A stretch of 42,337 nucleotides of DNA from assembly GCA_009774615.1 (NCBI GenBank), contig VSOC01000014.1, positions 18,485 through 60,821 of the forward strand, written 5' to 3'. Shown piece by piece: positions 23,808 through 31,695 of the stretch. The stretch is from Lachnospiraceae bacterium (lineage in GTDB: Bacteria; Bacillota; Clostridia; Lachnospirales; Lachnospiraceae). Both the position numbers and the translations under genes were made by a program. Under the pieces are notes generated by a model. That model was given only the letters and a program-made list of their open reading frames with translations. It searched no databases and was not told where the DNA came from. Numbering within the stretch: the first letter of the stretch is position 1; the number at the start of each line of letters is the position of its first letter.

Positions 23808-25487
23808 ATGAATAAACAGACAATTAAAAAAATCGGCATTTTCGGCGGAACACAGGAAGGACGGCTGCTGGCCGAATTCTGCCGGGATGAAGACATCGAT
23901 TTTACCATTTCGGTAGCGACAGCTTATGGAGAACAGATTTTAGAAAATACGGCAATTTTCAGCGACAAAGTCCACGCCGGGCGAATGAACGCACAGGAAA
24001 TGGCACAGTGGATAACGCAGGAAGCGATTACCGCTGTCGTGGACGCAACCCATCCGTTTGCCCGGACCGTATCCAAAGAAATCCGCTCTGCCTGCATAAT
24101 CACCAAAACAAAATATCTGCGGCTGCTGCGCGAAAAAACAGAGGAAAATTCTTCGGATGCTTTTCCCCTGTCCTGGGTTTCCTCCTTTGAAGAGGCGGCT
24201 GCCCGCTTAAAGCAGGAACTTCTCTCTTCTCCGGAAAAAAAGGCGCTTTTAACCGTCGGAAGCAAGGAACTTGCCTGTTTTGCTGCGGAAAAAGCACTGC
24301 TTTCCCGTATATTTGTCCGTGTACTTCCCTCTGTCGAAGCAATTAAGACCTGCCAGGATGCCGGATTTTATGGAAAACAAATCATTGCCATGCAGGGGCC
24401 GTTTTCTACAGAACTTAATAAAGCCCTGATCCGCACCGTACAGGCGTCCTTCCTGGTCACAAAGGAATCCGGAAAAACCGGTGGTTTTGAAGAAAAAATC
24501 AGAGCAGCCCATGAATGTGGCTGCCAGGTCATTGCCATAAAACGCCCGAAAGAACATGACTGCGAAGAGGACGAACACGGAAAATCCTTAGAAGAGATCA
24601 AACAATGGCTGAGCAAAGAAAAACACCGAAAAAAGAATGCAGAACATCCACAGAAAACCATAGAATGTATACAGAAAACCACAGAAAATCTACAGAAAAC
24701 AAAAGAACACCTGCCGGAAATAACCTTACTTGGCATAGGAACAGGAGGTACCGGGCAAATCACCTTAAACGGGCTGCAGGCAATCCTTCGTGCAGATGCC
24801 TTTTTAGGAGCGTCACGGATGATTGAAACTGCAAAAACCATGCGCGGGATGCTGTCTGGCAGCGAAAGCATCCCCCCCTGTCCCCCGGGCATTCCGTCTG
24901 ACGGTAAGCGGGAATCTATCGCTGAATGTATTGCCTATAAAAACATTCAGCCTGACCCCAGACAGGAATCTGCCGCTGAATGCGTTACTTATAAAAAGGA
25001 AGAAATGCTTTCCTGGCTGATGAAACATCCCAAAATTAAGCACCCGGTCATTTTGTTTTCCGGCGATACCGGATTCTACAGCGGTACAAAGGGCGTGTAT
25101 GAACTTTTGAAGGCTGAATTTCCTTCTGCCTTTTTCCGCCTGCTTCCCGGCATCTCTTCCCTGTCCTATTTCGCGGCAAAAATCGGACGTCCCTGGGAAA
25201 ATGCAGAAACGGTAAGTTTTCATGGGCGGGAAGAAATCATCGACTGGACATTTGCAGATAAAAAAGAACGATTTTTTCTGCTGGATGGAGAAGAACGGCT
25301 CGATCAAATCTGCCAAAATCTCCTGGAAAACGGTCAGGAAAATGCCACACTGTGGGTTGGTGAAAACCTGTCCTATCCCACCGAAAAAATCACCTGCGGT
25401 TCTCCTAAGAAACTGCTGAACATGCATTTTGAAAAACTCCTGGTTGCCTGGGTTCGGCCTGGAGCGGTTACAGAGGAAGTAGAATAA
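23808..25487 (+). CDS. cbiJE: Cobalt-precorrin-6A reductase / cobalt-precorrin-7 C5-methyltransferase fusion (CbiJ-CbiE)
   Basis: Two steps of anaerobic corrin synthesis in one 559-residue polypeptide. Residues about 7-255 are CbiJ (GIFGGTQEGRLLAEFC, VVDATHPFARTVSKEIR, TVGSKELACF). After a repeated Gln-Lys-Thr linker (24653-24715), the rest is CbiE (ITLLGIGTGGTGQITLNGLQ, ILFSGDTGFYSG, FFRLLPGISSLSYFAAKIG). A duplicated 18-residue segment (RESIAECIAYK / QESAAECVTYK) interrupts CbiE at about residues 370-405. The ATG at 23808 follows AAAGGA; an in-frame ATG further upstream lacks a ribosome site. No CbiT domain or cbiT gene is present nearby. Confidence 0.9.
   Translation: MNKQTIKKIGIFGGTQEGRLLAEFCRDEDIDFTISVATAYGEQILENTAIFSDKVHAGRMNAQEMAQWITQEAITAVVDATHPFARTVSKEIRSACIITKTKYLRLLREKTEENSSDAFPLSWVSSFEEAAARLKQELLSSPEKKALLTVGSKELACFAAEKALLSRIFVRVLPSVEAIKTCQDAGFYGKQIIAMQGPFSTELNKALIRTVQASFLVTKESGKTGGFEEKIRAAHECGCQVIAIKRPKEHDCEEDEHGKSLEEIKQWLSKEKHRKKNAEHPQKTIECIQKTTENLQKTKEHLPEITLLGIGTGGTGQITLNGLQAILRADAFLGASRMIETAKTMRGMLSGSESIPPCPPGIPSDGKRESIAECIAYKNIQPDPRQESAAECVTYKKEEMLSWLMKHPKIKHPVILFSGDTGFYSGTKGVYELLKAEFPSAFFRLLPGISSLSYFAAKIGRPWENAETVSFHGREEIIDWTFADKKERFFLLDGEERLDQICQNLLENGQENATLWVGENLSYPTEKITCGSPKKLLNMHFEKLLVAWVRPGAVTEEVE
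24653..24715. repeat. 21-bp minisatellite in the CbiJ-CbiE linker
   Basis: Three 21-bp units containing ACAGAAAACC, encoding a seven-residue QKTIECI-type repeat in the interdomain linker. Confidence 0.75.
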
Positions 25488-25534
25488 CCGAAAGAAAAAT
25501 GCGGTATTAAATGCAAAATAACTGCTTAACTTTA

Positions 25535-25570
25535 GGCAGCTGCACGAAAATCGTGCAGCCGCCCTTTTCT
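25535..25570. terminator. Bidirectional intrinsic terminator between cbiJE and map
   Basis: A long stem GGC-GCTGCACGA / TCGTGCAGC-CGCC with an AA loop and T-rich flank after it (CCCTTTTCT). It lies between convergent genes. Confidence 0.8.
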
Positions 25571-25651
25571 ATACATATCCATCGAAATAAACTTATACCT
25601 GATTTCCTTAATACACTGCCAAATTTACAGTTTACCTATTCTCCGGACTTC

Positions 25652-26614
25652 CTACCAGCAAAGCACCTCATTCCCCGTTTCCGTCACCAGCACCTGGATT
25701 TCCCACTGTGCGGAAGGTTTTCCGTCCTCGGTGTAGGCCGTCCATCCATTGCCGTCATCGATGTAAATCTCCTGGCAGCCCATATTGATCATCGGCTCAA
25801 TGGTAAACACCATCCCGGGAACTAAAAGCATTTCCGTCCCTCTCCGGCCAATGTAGCCGACCCAGGGATCTTCATGAAATTCCACACCTATACCATGACC
25901 GCCGATTTCCCGGACAATCCGGTAGCCGTTTGCCTCAGCGTGCTTCTGGACGGCTTCTGCCATATCACCCAGAAATCCCCAGGGTTTTACCTGTTCCAGC
26001 CCGAGTTTTACGCACTCTTTTGTGACATCCACCAGCTTCTGTTTTTCCGCGGAAACCTTCCCGATACAGTACATCCGTGAGGAATCCGAATAATAGCCGT
26101 GATAATAGGTCGAAGCATCGACATTGACAATATCCCCTTCTTTAAGTACCACATCCGCCGAAGGTATCCCATGGCAGACCTGTTCATTCACCGAAGTGCA
26201 CACACTGTTGGGAAACCCTTCATAATTTAACGGCGCAGGAATCCCCCCGGCCCGGGTGGTCAGGTCGTAGACCCACTGGTCAATCTGCTGTGTGGTCACG
26301 CCTTCACCGATATGTTCTCCGATATAATCCAGTACAGCAATATTAATCTTTGCACTTTCCCGGATTCCTTCAATCTGTTCCTGTGTCTTAATCATGTTCC
26401 GGGCAGGGACGGTGCAGCCCCTCCGCCGGAAACTTTCTATCTTTTCGTCAAACGCCAGATGGCATTTCTTATATTTGAACCCGCTCTTACACCAGCACAG
26501 GTCATTTCTTCCCATGAGCTGTACAGCATTCATTCTTTCTGCACCGCCCATATTCTGACCGGCTCGTGTACCGGCGGCTCGCCGCATAAGCCCCCGCTGT
26601 CCCATATTCTGCAT
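25652..26614 (-). CDS. map: Methionine aminopeptidase type I with N-terminal SEC-C motif
   Basis: Removes initiator methionine from nascent proteins. An N-terminal zinc-type SEC-C motif (GRNDLCWCKSGFKYKKCH) precedes the peptidase domain. The metal ligands are visible: D and D in VNVDASTYYHGYYSDSSRMY, H in IGGHGIGVEFHEDP, E in FTIEPMIN and E in WEIQVLV. I choose the ATG at 26614, whose AGGAG overlaps the thrS end, so the thrS stop and map start are coupled. This leaves a ~40-residue Gly/Arg-rich leader before the SEC-C motif; internal ATGs at 26533 and 26515 are alternatives. Confidence 0.9.
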   Translation of the reverse strand: MQNMGQRGLMRRAAGTRAGQNMGGAERMNAVQLMGRNDLCWCKSGFKYKKCHLAFDEKIESFRRRGCTVPARNMIKTQEQIEGIRESAKINIAVLDYIGEHIGEGVTTQQIDQWVYDLTTRAGGIPAPLNYEGFPNSVCTSVNEQVCHGIPSADVVLKEGDIVNVDASTYYHGYYSDSSRMYCIGKVSAEKQKLVDVTKECVKLGLEQVKPWGFLGDMAEAVQKHAEANGYRIVREIGGHGIGVEFHEDPWVGYIGRRGTEMLLVPGMVFTIEPMINMGCQEIYIDDGNGWTAYTEDGKPSAQWEIQVLVTETGNEVLCW

Positions 26615-26615
26615 C

Positions 26616-28577
26616 TTATTTCTGCTCCTGCACTTCAATTTTTCGAATTTCCTTTGTGCGGATTTCCTCGCACACTGCCTGGATAAACTCTTTTAAATCC
26701 TTCTGCCCCTCATCGCCGAGGAAACGGCTTCTCACCGATACCTTTCCTTCCAGCTCCTCTTTTTCGCCAACCACCAGCATATAGGGAACCTTTGCCAGCC
26801 TTGTTTCACGGATCTTATAGCCAATCTTCTCCGAACGGGTGTCTACCGTACAGAGAATACCGTTTGCCTTGAGCTGGGCAGCAACCTTATCGGCATAATC
26901 CAGGTATTTATCGGAAATCGGAAGCACACGCACCTGTTCCGGGCAAAGCCAGGTCGGGAACATTCCGGCATATTTTTCAATCAGCCAGGCCAGCGTCCTC
27001 TCATAGCAGCCAAGGGAAGTCCTGTGGATAATATACGGACGCACCTTATTCCCGTTCTGGTCAATGTAATACATATCAAATTGTTCTGCCAGAAGTGCAT
27101 CCCACTGAACCGTGATCATGGTATCTTCTTTGCCGTAAACATTTCGGGCATTAATATCCACTTTCGGGCCATAGAAGGCGGCCTCACCCACATCCTCCAC
27201 AAACGGAATCTCCAGTTCTTTTAAAATCCGGCGGATATGCTCCTCGGTTTCCTCCCAGACCTTTGGCTCACCGATGTATTTCTCCCGGTTATCCGGGTCC
27301 CATTTGGACAGATGATAGGTTACATCCTCATTTACCCCTAACGTGGTCAGGCATTTCTTTGCCAGGGCAAGACAGCCCTTAAACTCCTCCACCATCTGAT
27401 CCGGACGGACAATCAAATGCCCCTCTGAAATCGTAAACTGACGAACCCTGGTCAAGCCGTGCATTTCCCCGGAATCTTCATTGCGGAACAGGGTAGAGGT
27501 TTCGCCGTAGCGCAGAGGAAGATCACGGTAGGATTTCTGACTTGCCTTGTAGACAAAGTACTGGAACGGGCAGGTCATAGGACGAAGGGCAAACACCTCT
27601 TTATCTTTTTCCTCATCCCCCAAAACAAACATGCCTTCCTTATAGTGATCCCAGTGACCGGACATCTTATATAAATCACTCTTTGCCATAAGCGGGGTTT
27701 TTGTGCGGACATAGCCCCAGTTATTCTCCTCCTCATCCTCAATCCAGCGCTGCAAGGTCTGAATAATTTTTGCTCCCTTGGGCATTAAAAGCGGCAGACC
27801 CTGCCCAATCACATCTACGGTAGTAAATAACTCCATCTCCCGTCCCAGCTTATTGTGATCGCGCTTCTTAATATCCTCCAGATGCTGCATATAGGCTTCT
27901 ACTTCTTCCTTTGTGGCAAATGCCGTCCCGTAAATTCTCTGCAGCATCGCCCGGTCAGCATCCCCTCTCCAGTACGCGCCGGAGGAAGAAACCAGCTTAA
28001 ACGCTTTAATGCCCTTGGTACTCATTAAATGCGGGCCTGCACAGAGATCGACAAAATCGCCCTGGCTGTAGAAGGAAATCACGGCATCCTCGGGAAGGTC
28101 GCGGATTAACTCAACCTTATACGGCTCGTTCTTTTCCTCCATAAAGCGGATGGCTTCTTCCCGCGGCATGGTAAACTTTTCCAGTTTTGCGCCCTTTTTA
28201 ATGATTTTCTTCATTTCCTTTTCAATCTTTTCCAGATCTTCCTGCGAAAAGGAGGCAGCATCGAAGTCATAGTAATACCCCGTATCAATCGCCGGCCCAA
28301 TCGCTAACTTTGCCTCCGGGAAGAGATTCTTCACCGCCTCAGCCATCACATGGGAACAGGTATGGCGAACCACCCGGAGCCCGGCCTCATCCTTTGCCGT
28401 TAAGATATTTAACGAACAGTCATGGTCAATCACCGTCCGCAGATCAAGCACTTCCCCATCAACCTCCCCGGCACAGGCAGCTCTTGCCAGACCTTCGCTG
28501 ATGTCAAACGCAATATCAATAATCGATTTGCTCCCGGCATATTCCTTTACGGAACCGTCTTTTAATGTGATTTTCAT
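26616..28577 (-). CDS. thrS: Threonine-tRNA ligase
   Basis: Charges tRNA-Thr. Domains in order: TGS (about 1-60, KITLKDGSVKEYAGSKSIID), editing domain with HxxxH (HTCSHVMAEA) and CAGPH, then the class II core with motif 2 (TSTLFRNEDSGEMHGLTRVR), zinc ligand Cys in RPMTCPFQ and motif 3 (GCYERTLAWLIE), and an anticodon-binding domain (VRVLPISDKYLDYADKVA). The 653-residue length is standard. The ATG at 28577 has AGGAGG. It is controlled by the T-box leader directly upstream and followed by map. Confidence 0.98.
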   Translation of the reverse strand: MKITLKDGSVKEYAGSKSIIDIAFDISEGLARAACAGEVDGEVLDLRTVIDHDCSLNILTAKDEAGLRVVRHTCSHVMAEAVKNLFPEAKLAIGPAIDTGYYYDFDAASFSQEDLEKIEKEMKKIIKKGAKLEKFTMPREEAIRFMEEKNEPYKVELIRDLPEDAVISFYSQGDFVDLCAGPHLMSTKGIKAFKLVSSSGAYWRGDADRAMLQRIYGTAFATKEEVEAYMQHLEDIKKRDHNKLGREMELFTTVDVIGQGLPLLMPKGAKIIQTLQRWIEDEEENNWGYVRTKTPLMAKSDLYKMSGHWDHYKEGMFVLGDEEKDKEVFALRPMTCPFQYFVYKASQKSYRDLPLRYGETSTLFRNEDSGEMHGLTRVRQFTISEGHLIVRPDQMVEEFKGCLALAKKCLTTLGVNEDVTYHLSKWDPDNREKYIGEPKVWEETEEHIRRILKELEIPFVEDVGEAAFYGPKVDINARNVYGKEDTMITVQWDALLAEQFDMYYIDQNGNKVRPYIIHRTSLGCYERTLAWLIEKYAGMFPTWLCPEQVRVLPISDKYLDYADKVAAQLKANGILCTVDTRSEKIGYKIRETRLAKVPYMLVVGEKEELEGKVSVRSRFLGDEGQKDLKEFIQAVCEEIRTKEIRKIEVQEQK

Positions 28578-28939
28578 CTTAAAACCTCCTGTTTTCCTTA
28601 TTTTTCAGTGATAAAAAGGCAACAAAAAATCCCTGAACAATCAATCCATGACTGTTCAGGGACGATAATCTCTATCGAGAAAAGAATAAACTATCGCGGT
28701 TCCACCCTGATTGCGCAAAAGAAGCGCCTCTTCGTTAGACGATAACGGTGTCGGCCGGGCCTGATAAAAGCCGCTCCAGGGTGGTCTTCAGATAATTCCC
28801 CACAGGACAGTTGCACCAAATTCCGTCCCTCTCTGTATGCTTCCTTATCTTACTCTTCCTGTCATCGCTTTAAACTCCTGGTAAATTCTGTACCAGGCTT
28901 TCTTTATTATTCCGATTGTTCGCGAATATTTTCCTGCTG
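28578..28939 (-). promoter_or_regulatory. T-box leader of thrS (tRNA-Thr-sensing)
   Basis: The T-box sequence AGGGTGGAACCGCG is at 28695-28708, and a terminator stem TCCCTGAACA / TGTTCAGGGA with a T-run is at 28623-28662. A likely specifier ACC (Thr) occurs after GAAG at 28783-28785. Uncharged tRNA-Thr would stabilise the antiterminator and permit thrS-map transcription. Confidence 0.95.
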
Positions 28940-28945
28940 GTTTTC

Positions 28946-28973
28946 ATTATAGCAGGAAAAAAACGTTTGTCAA
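28946..28973 (-). promoter_or_regulatory. Promoter of thrS
   Basis: A consensus TTGACA (28968-28973), 16-bp spacer and TATAAT (28946-28951) on the minus strand, about 365 nt before thrS, matching the T-box leader length. Confidence 0.9.
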
Positions 28974-29011
28974 GAAGCAGAAAAGATAAACTCTAACCTT
29001 CAAATGTCACT

Positions 29012-29145
29012 CGTTACTGTTCACACGTTCACAGCAACAGGCAAAAATCCATGAAAATCGCCTTCGTCGATGGGATTTTTGCTCACTGGCCCAGTTTAAC
29101 CTACGGTCAGCGCAGCAAGTGCGCAGACCTACGTGAACAGTAACC
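29012..29145. mobile_element. 134-bp MITE-like element (copy D)
   Basis: Termini GTTACTGTTCAC and GTGAACAGTAAC form a 12-bp perfect inverted repeat. The interior holds a hairpin with arms CAAAAATCC / GGGATTTTTG and a second one, GGTC-A-GCGCA / TGCGC-A-GACC. It is flanked by GTCACT on both sides (29006-29011 and 29146-29151), an apparent 6-bp target duplication. No coding capacity. The right target copy contains the stop codon of the 29147 gene, so insertion left that protein intact. It differs at two positions from copy E (39016-39149). Confidence 0.85.
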
Positions 29146-29146
29146 G

Positions 29147-29719
29147 TCACTTCTTTGTACGATGAAAAAAAAGATATCGTTCTAATTCACTTATGTAAAT
29201 TCCCGCATTCTGTTTGAATCCCGCATTTTCCAGAGAAGAAGCCCAATTTTCATAATACTGTTTAAAATCCATCGCTGTGTTTACATCCTGATGACTGCCC
29301 AGCGCCATAAGTGGTATTCCACTGCTGGTCTTTACACTTTTGTCACCTTGCTGTGCCAGATGGACACGCAATGCCGTCATCTCTGCGGGAGTTGCATTTT
29401 CTGCGTCAACCTCATTTAAATGAACCTTCTGGGTAAACGCTTTTCCGTGTATATCTTTTCCTTCCACATACATAACCGGATCGTCATCTGTGGAACTCTC
29501 ATCGTACTTCATGTGAAGTTCCTGCCCGGAAACAGGACTGAACTCACTGTGTAAATATCCCATTTTCAATGTACCATGATAATTTCCATTATGGGCAGAT
29601 GATGACTCCCCAGTTACCCTGCTTTGTTCAGAAGCATTCCTTATATTTTTTCCGGAAGCAGATCCAATTGGATATTTTACTGCAAAATAATTTGCTCCCT
29701 GTAAACCTAATACATTCAT
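29147..29719 (-). CDS. Hypothetical protein, 190 residues
   Basis: No enzyme family is recognised. It has no signal peptide or membrane segment. The middle has a clear conserved-looking block, VMYVEGKDIHGKAFTQKVHL, then NEVDAENATPAEMTALRVHL. The C-terminus is charged and ends HRTKK. The ATG at 29719 has a strong AAGGAGG, so translation is credible. A promoter at 30146-30174 would give a leader of about 420 nt. Its 3' end abuts the repeat at 29012-29145. The EGKDxxGKxF...NEVD...TPAEMxAL pattern resembles small paralogous proteins I recall from Lachnospiraceae, function unknown. Confidence 0.7.
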   Translation of the reverse strand: MNVLGLQGANYFAVKYPIGSASGKNIRNASEQSRVTGESSSAHNGNYHGTLKMGYLHSEFSPVSGQELHMKYDESSTDDDPVMYVEGKDIHGKAFTQKVHLNEVDAENATPAEMTALRVHLAQQGDKSVKTSSGIPLMALGSHQDVNTAMDFKQYYENWASSLENAGFKQNAGIYISELERYLFFHRTKK

Positions 29720-30139
29720 TTTATCCTCCTTAATCTAAATTTTTCACCGATGCCTTTAACCCATGGTTCCTCTGTCGGTCAGAACCATTTATGCTCTCTT
29801 ACAAATAAGTCCAAGCATATACTGTTGTTTAAATTATTTCTTCATTCAAACGCTAATGGGGCAAAAGACCTTTTGACTTCACCATCATTTTATATTTTTA
29901 AGAAACAAACAGAAACTGGAGAAAATAATGATTTCACCTCCTTCAAAGTCTGTTTCTGCAGTCTGTTCATTTCGTAAAAATCCGATTTCCTATAACCTTT
30001 TTTGATTCCTCTGCATTTTTATTAATTTTTCATAAAAACACCAGCATATTTTTGTGAAAAATAACAGATTTACTAAATCTTTTTTAACCTGTATAATAAA
30101 ATAAAAGTGACCTGATCACACCGTCAATGAATAATCACT
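29720..30139 (-). other. Long AT-rich leader region, no gene seen
   Basis: This ~420-nt stretch lies between the promoter at 30146-30174 and the 29147-29719 gene. It contains an orphan strong ribosome site (AAGGAGG near 29938-29944) followed only by a short frame, GTG-AAA-TCA..., that stops after about 16 codons. That could encode a leader peptide or be decayed sequence. No longer credible frame is present on either strand. Confidence 0.4.
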
Positions 30140-30145
30140 AAAATT

Positions 30146-30174
30146 ATTATACTTGATAGGGCGAAAAATAGCAA
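30146..30174 (-). promoter_or_regulatory. Promoter toward the hypothetical gene
   Basis: Minus-strand TTGCTA (30169-30174), 17-bp spacer, TATAAT (30146-30151). Confidence 0.6.
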
Positions 30175-30231
30175 GAAGAAATCGCCAAAGAAACATCGTT
30201 TATCCCACCTCTTTAGAAATAGGGGGACTTC

Positions 30232-30259
30232 TTGCCGAATAAGGTTAAAAGTTTAATTA
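30232..30259 (+). promoter_or_regulatory. Possible promoter of guaD
   Basis: TTGCCG (30232-30237), 16-bp spacer, TAATTA (30254-30259). This would start transcription at the first base pairs of the guanine aptamer. The match is moderate. Confidence 0.4.
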
Positions 30260-30262
30260 CGC

Positions 30263-30349
30263 ATTATGTATATTCTGGGAATTGGCGCAGAGTTTCTACC
30301 AGCTACCGTAATAGTTGACTACATAGTTATTTGTAGTCAGCTTTTTTTT
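30263..30349 (+). promoter_or_regulatory. Guanine riboswitch upstream of guaD, ON-type architecture
   Basis: A purine aptamer at 30263-30327 with core GTTTCTACC, CCGTAA and GACTACA; the specificity base is C (GA-C-TA), which reads guanine. P1 pairs 30263-30269 with 30321-30327. A terminator stem GTTGACTACA (30314-30323) / TGTAGTCAGC (30332-30341) with a following T8 run overlaps the P1 and P3 3' strands. Ligand-bound aptamer and terminator are therefore mutually exclusive, as in the adenine pbuE ON switch. Confidence 0.9.
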
Positions 30350-30377
30350 CATTTATTGCCGCCTGAAAGGAGTTATG

Positions 30378-31658
30378 ATGAACAAAAATACATTTATTCT
30401 TAAAGGAAATATTCTCTACAGCAAAACCAAAACCGAGCTTTCCGTCACCGAACAGGGCTTTCTTATCTGCTTTGAGGGGATTTCGCAGGGGGTCTATCCG
30501 CAGATACCGGATGCTTTCCAAAACCTTCCCGTTATCGACTGCGGGGACTGCCTGATTATTCCCGGCATGACGGATCTTCACCTCCACGCACCCCAGTATC
30601 CCTTCCGTGGCATCGGCATGGATATGGAACTGCTGGAATGGCTGGAAACCCACACCTTTCCGGAAGAAAGCCGCTATGCCGATACAGACTATGCCCAGAA
30701 CGCCTACCATATCTTTGCCGAGGATCTAAAACAGAGTGCAACCACCAGAGCCGTTGCCTTCGGAACAATTCATCCCCGGGCAACCGAACTTTTAATGGAT
30801 AACCTGGAAGCGACGGGGCTGAAAACCTTCGTGGGCAAGGTGAACATGGATCAAAACTGTTCGGACATTATCCGTGAGCCCAGCGCCAAAACCTCGCTCG
30901 ATGTAACGGTCAAGTGGCTGGAATCCGTCGCCGGAAAATACCAAAACACCAAACCCATCCTCACCCCGCGCTTTGCCCCTACCTGCAGTGCAGCCCTGCT
31001 CGAAGGTCTGGGAAAACTCCAGAAAGAATACCGGCTTCCCGTTCAGTCCCACCTGTCCGAAAACCTGTCCGAAATTGCCTGGGTGAAGGAACTCTTCCCC
31101 TGGTCGCTGTTCTATGGGGATGTCTACGATCATTTCGGAATGTTTGGCCGGGAAGCACCGACCATTATGGCACACTGTGTCCATTGCCCGGAAGAGGAAA
31201 TCAAGAGAATGAAAAATAACCGCGTTTACATCGCCCACTGCCCGCAGTCGAACATTAATCTGGCTTCCGGCATTGCCCCGGTGCGCCGTTATCTGGAAGA
31301 AAACATCCCGGTCGGTCTTGGAACCGATATCGCCGGCGGAGCCAATCTTTCCATGTTCCGCTGCATTGCCGATGCTATCGGCATGTCCAAGCTTTACTGG
31401 CGGCTGATTGACCAGACAAAAAAACCGCTGACGATGGAAGAAGGCTTCTATCTGGCAACGGTCGGCGGCAGCTCCTTCTTCGGCAGGGTCGGAAGTTTTG
31501 CCCCGGGATACGAGGTGGATGCACTGATCCTGGACGATAAAAACATCCGCACCACCCAAAACTTAAGCGCCAGAAAACGCCTGGAACGCTATATTTATCT
31601 GGCAGAAGAAGGCGGAAAAATCGTCGGAAAATATGTAGCCGGAAAAAGAATTTTCTAA
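30378..31658 (+). CDS. guaD: Guanine deaminase
   Basis: Hydrolyses guanine to xanthine and ammonia. It is an amidohydrolase with metal motif HLHAPQ (DLHLHAPQYPFRGIGMDMEL), the guanine deaminase-typical GMDMELLEWLETHTFPEE, then QSHLSEN, AHCVHCPEEE, and the catalytic Asp in GLGTDIAGG. Length is about 426 residues. AGGAG lies 5 nt before the ATG at 30378 and only 2 nt before the preceding ATG at 30375. Expression is governed by the guanine riboswitch. The xanthine product fits the Mo-hydroxylase accessory genes in the window. It converges on cbiH with a 37-nt spacer. Confidence 0.95.
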   Translation: MNKNTFILKGNILYSKTKTELSVTEQGFLICFEGISQGVYPQIPDAFQNLPVIDCGDCLIIPGMTDLHLHAPQYPFRGIGMDMELLEWLETHTFPEESRYADTDYAQNAYHIFAEDLKQSATTRAVAFGTIHPRATELLMDNLEATGLKTFVGKVNMDQNCSDIIREPSAKTSLDVTVKWLESVAGKYQNTKPILTPRFAPTCSAALLEGLGKLQKEYRLPVQSHLSENLSEIAWVKELFPWSLFYGDVYDHFGMFGREAPTIMAHCVHCPEEEIKRMKNNRVYIAHCPQSNINLASGIAPVRRYLEENIPVGLGTDIAGGANLSMFRCIADAIGMSKLYWRLIDQTKKPLTMEEGFYLATVGGSSFFGRVGSFAPGYEVDALILDDKNIRTTQNLSARKRLERYIYLAEEGGKIVGKYVAGKRIF

Positions 31659-31695
31659 CTTTTAGACATTTTTTAACCCAGACAACGCTAAACAG

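Noticed and set aside
29013..29144. The 134-bp repeat as a conserved riboswitch or structured regulatory RNA
   Set aside because: It has strong hairpins, but the two copies precede unrelated genes, have different flanking direct repeats, and shorter derivatives exist. Mobility explains this better.
29750..29977. 75-residue plus-strand frame upstream of the hypothetical gene
   Set aside because: It has no ribosome site, an unnatural composition, and overlaps the leader of the opposite-strand gene.
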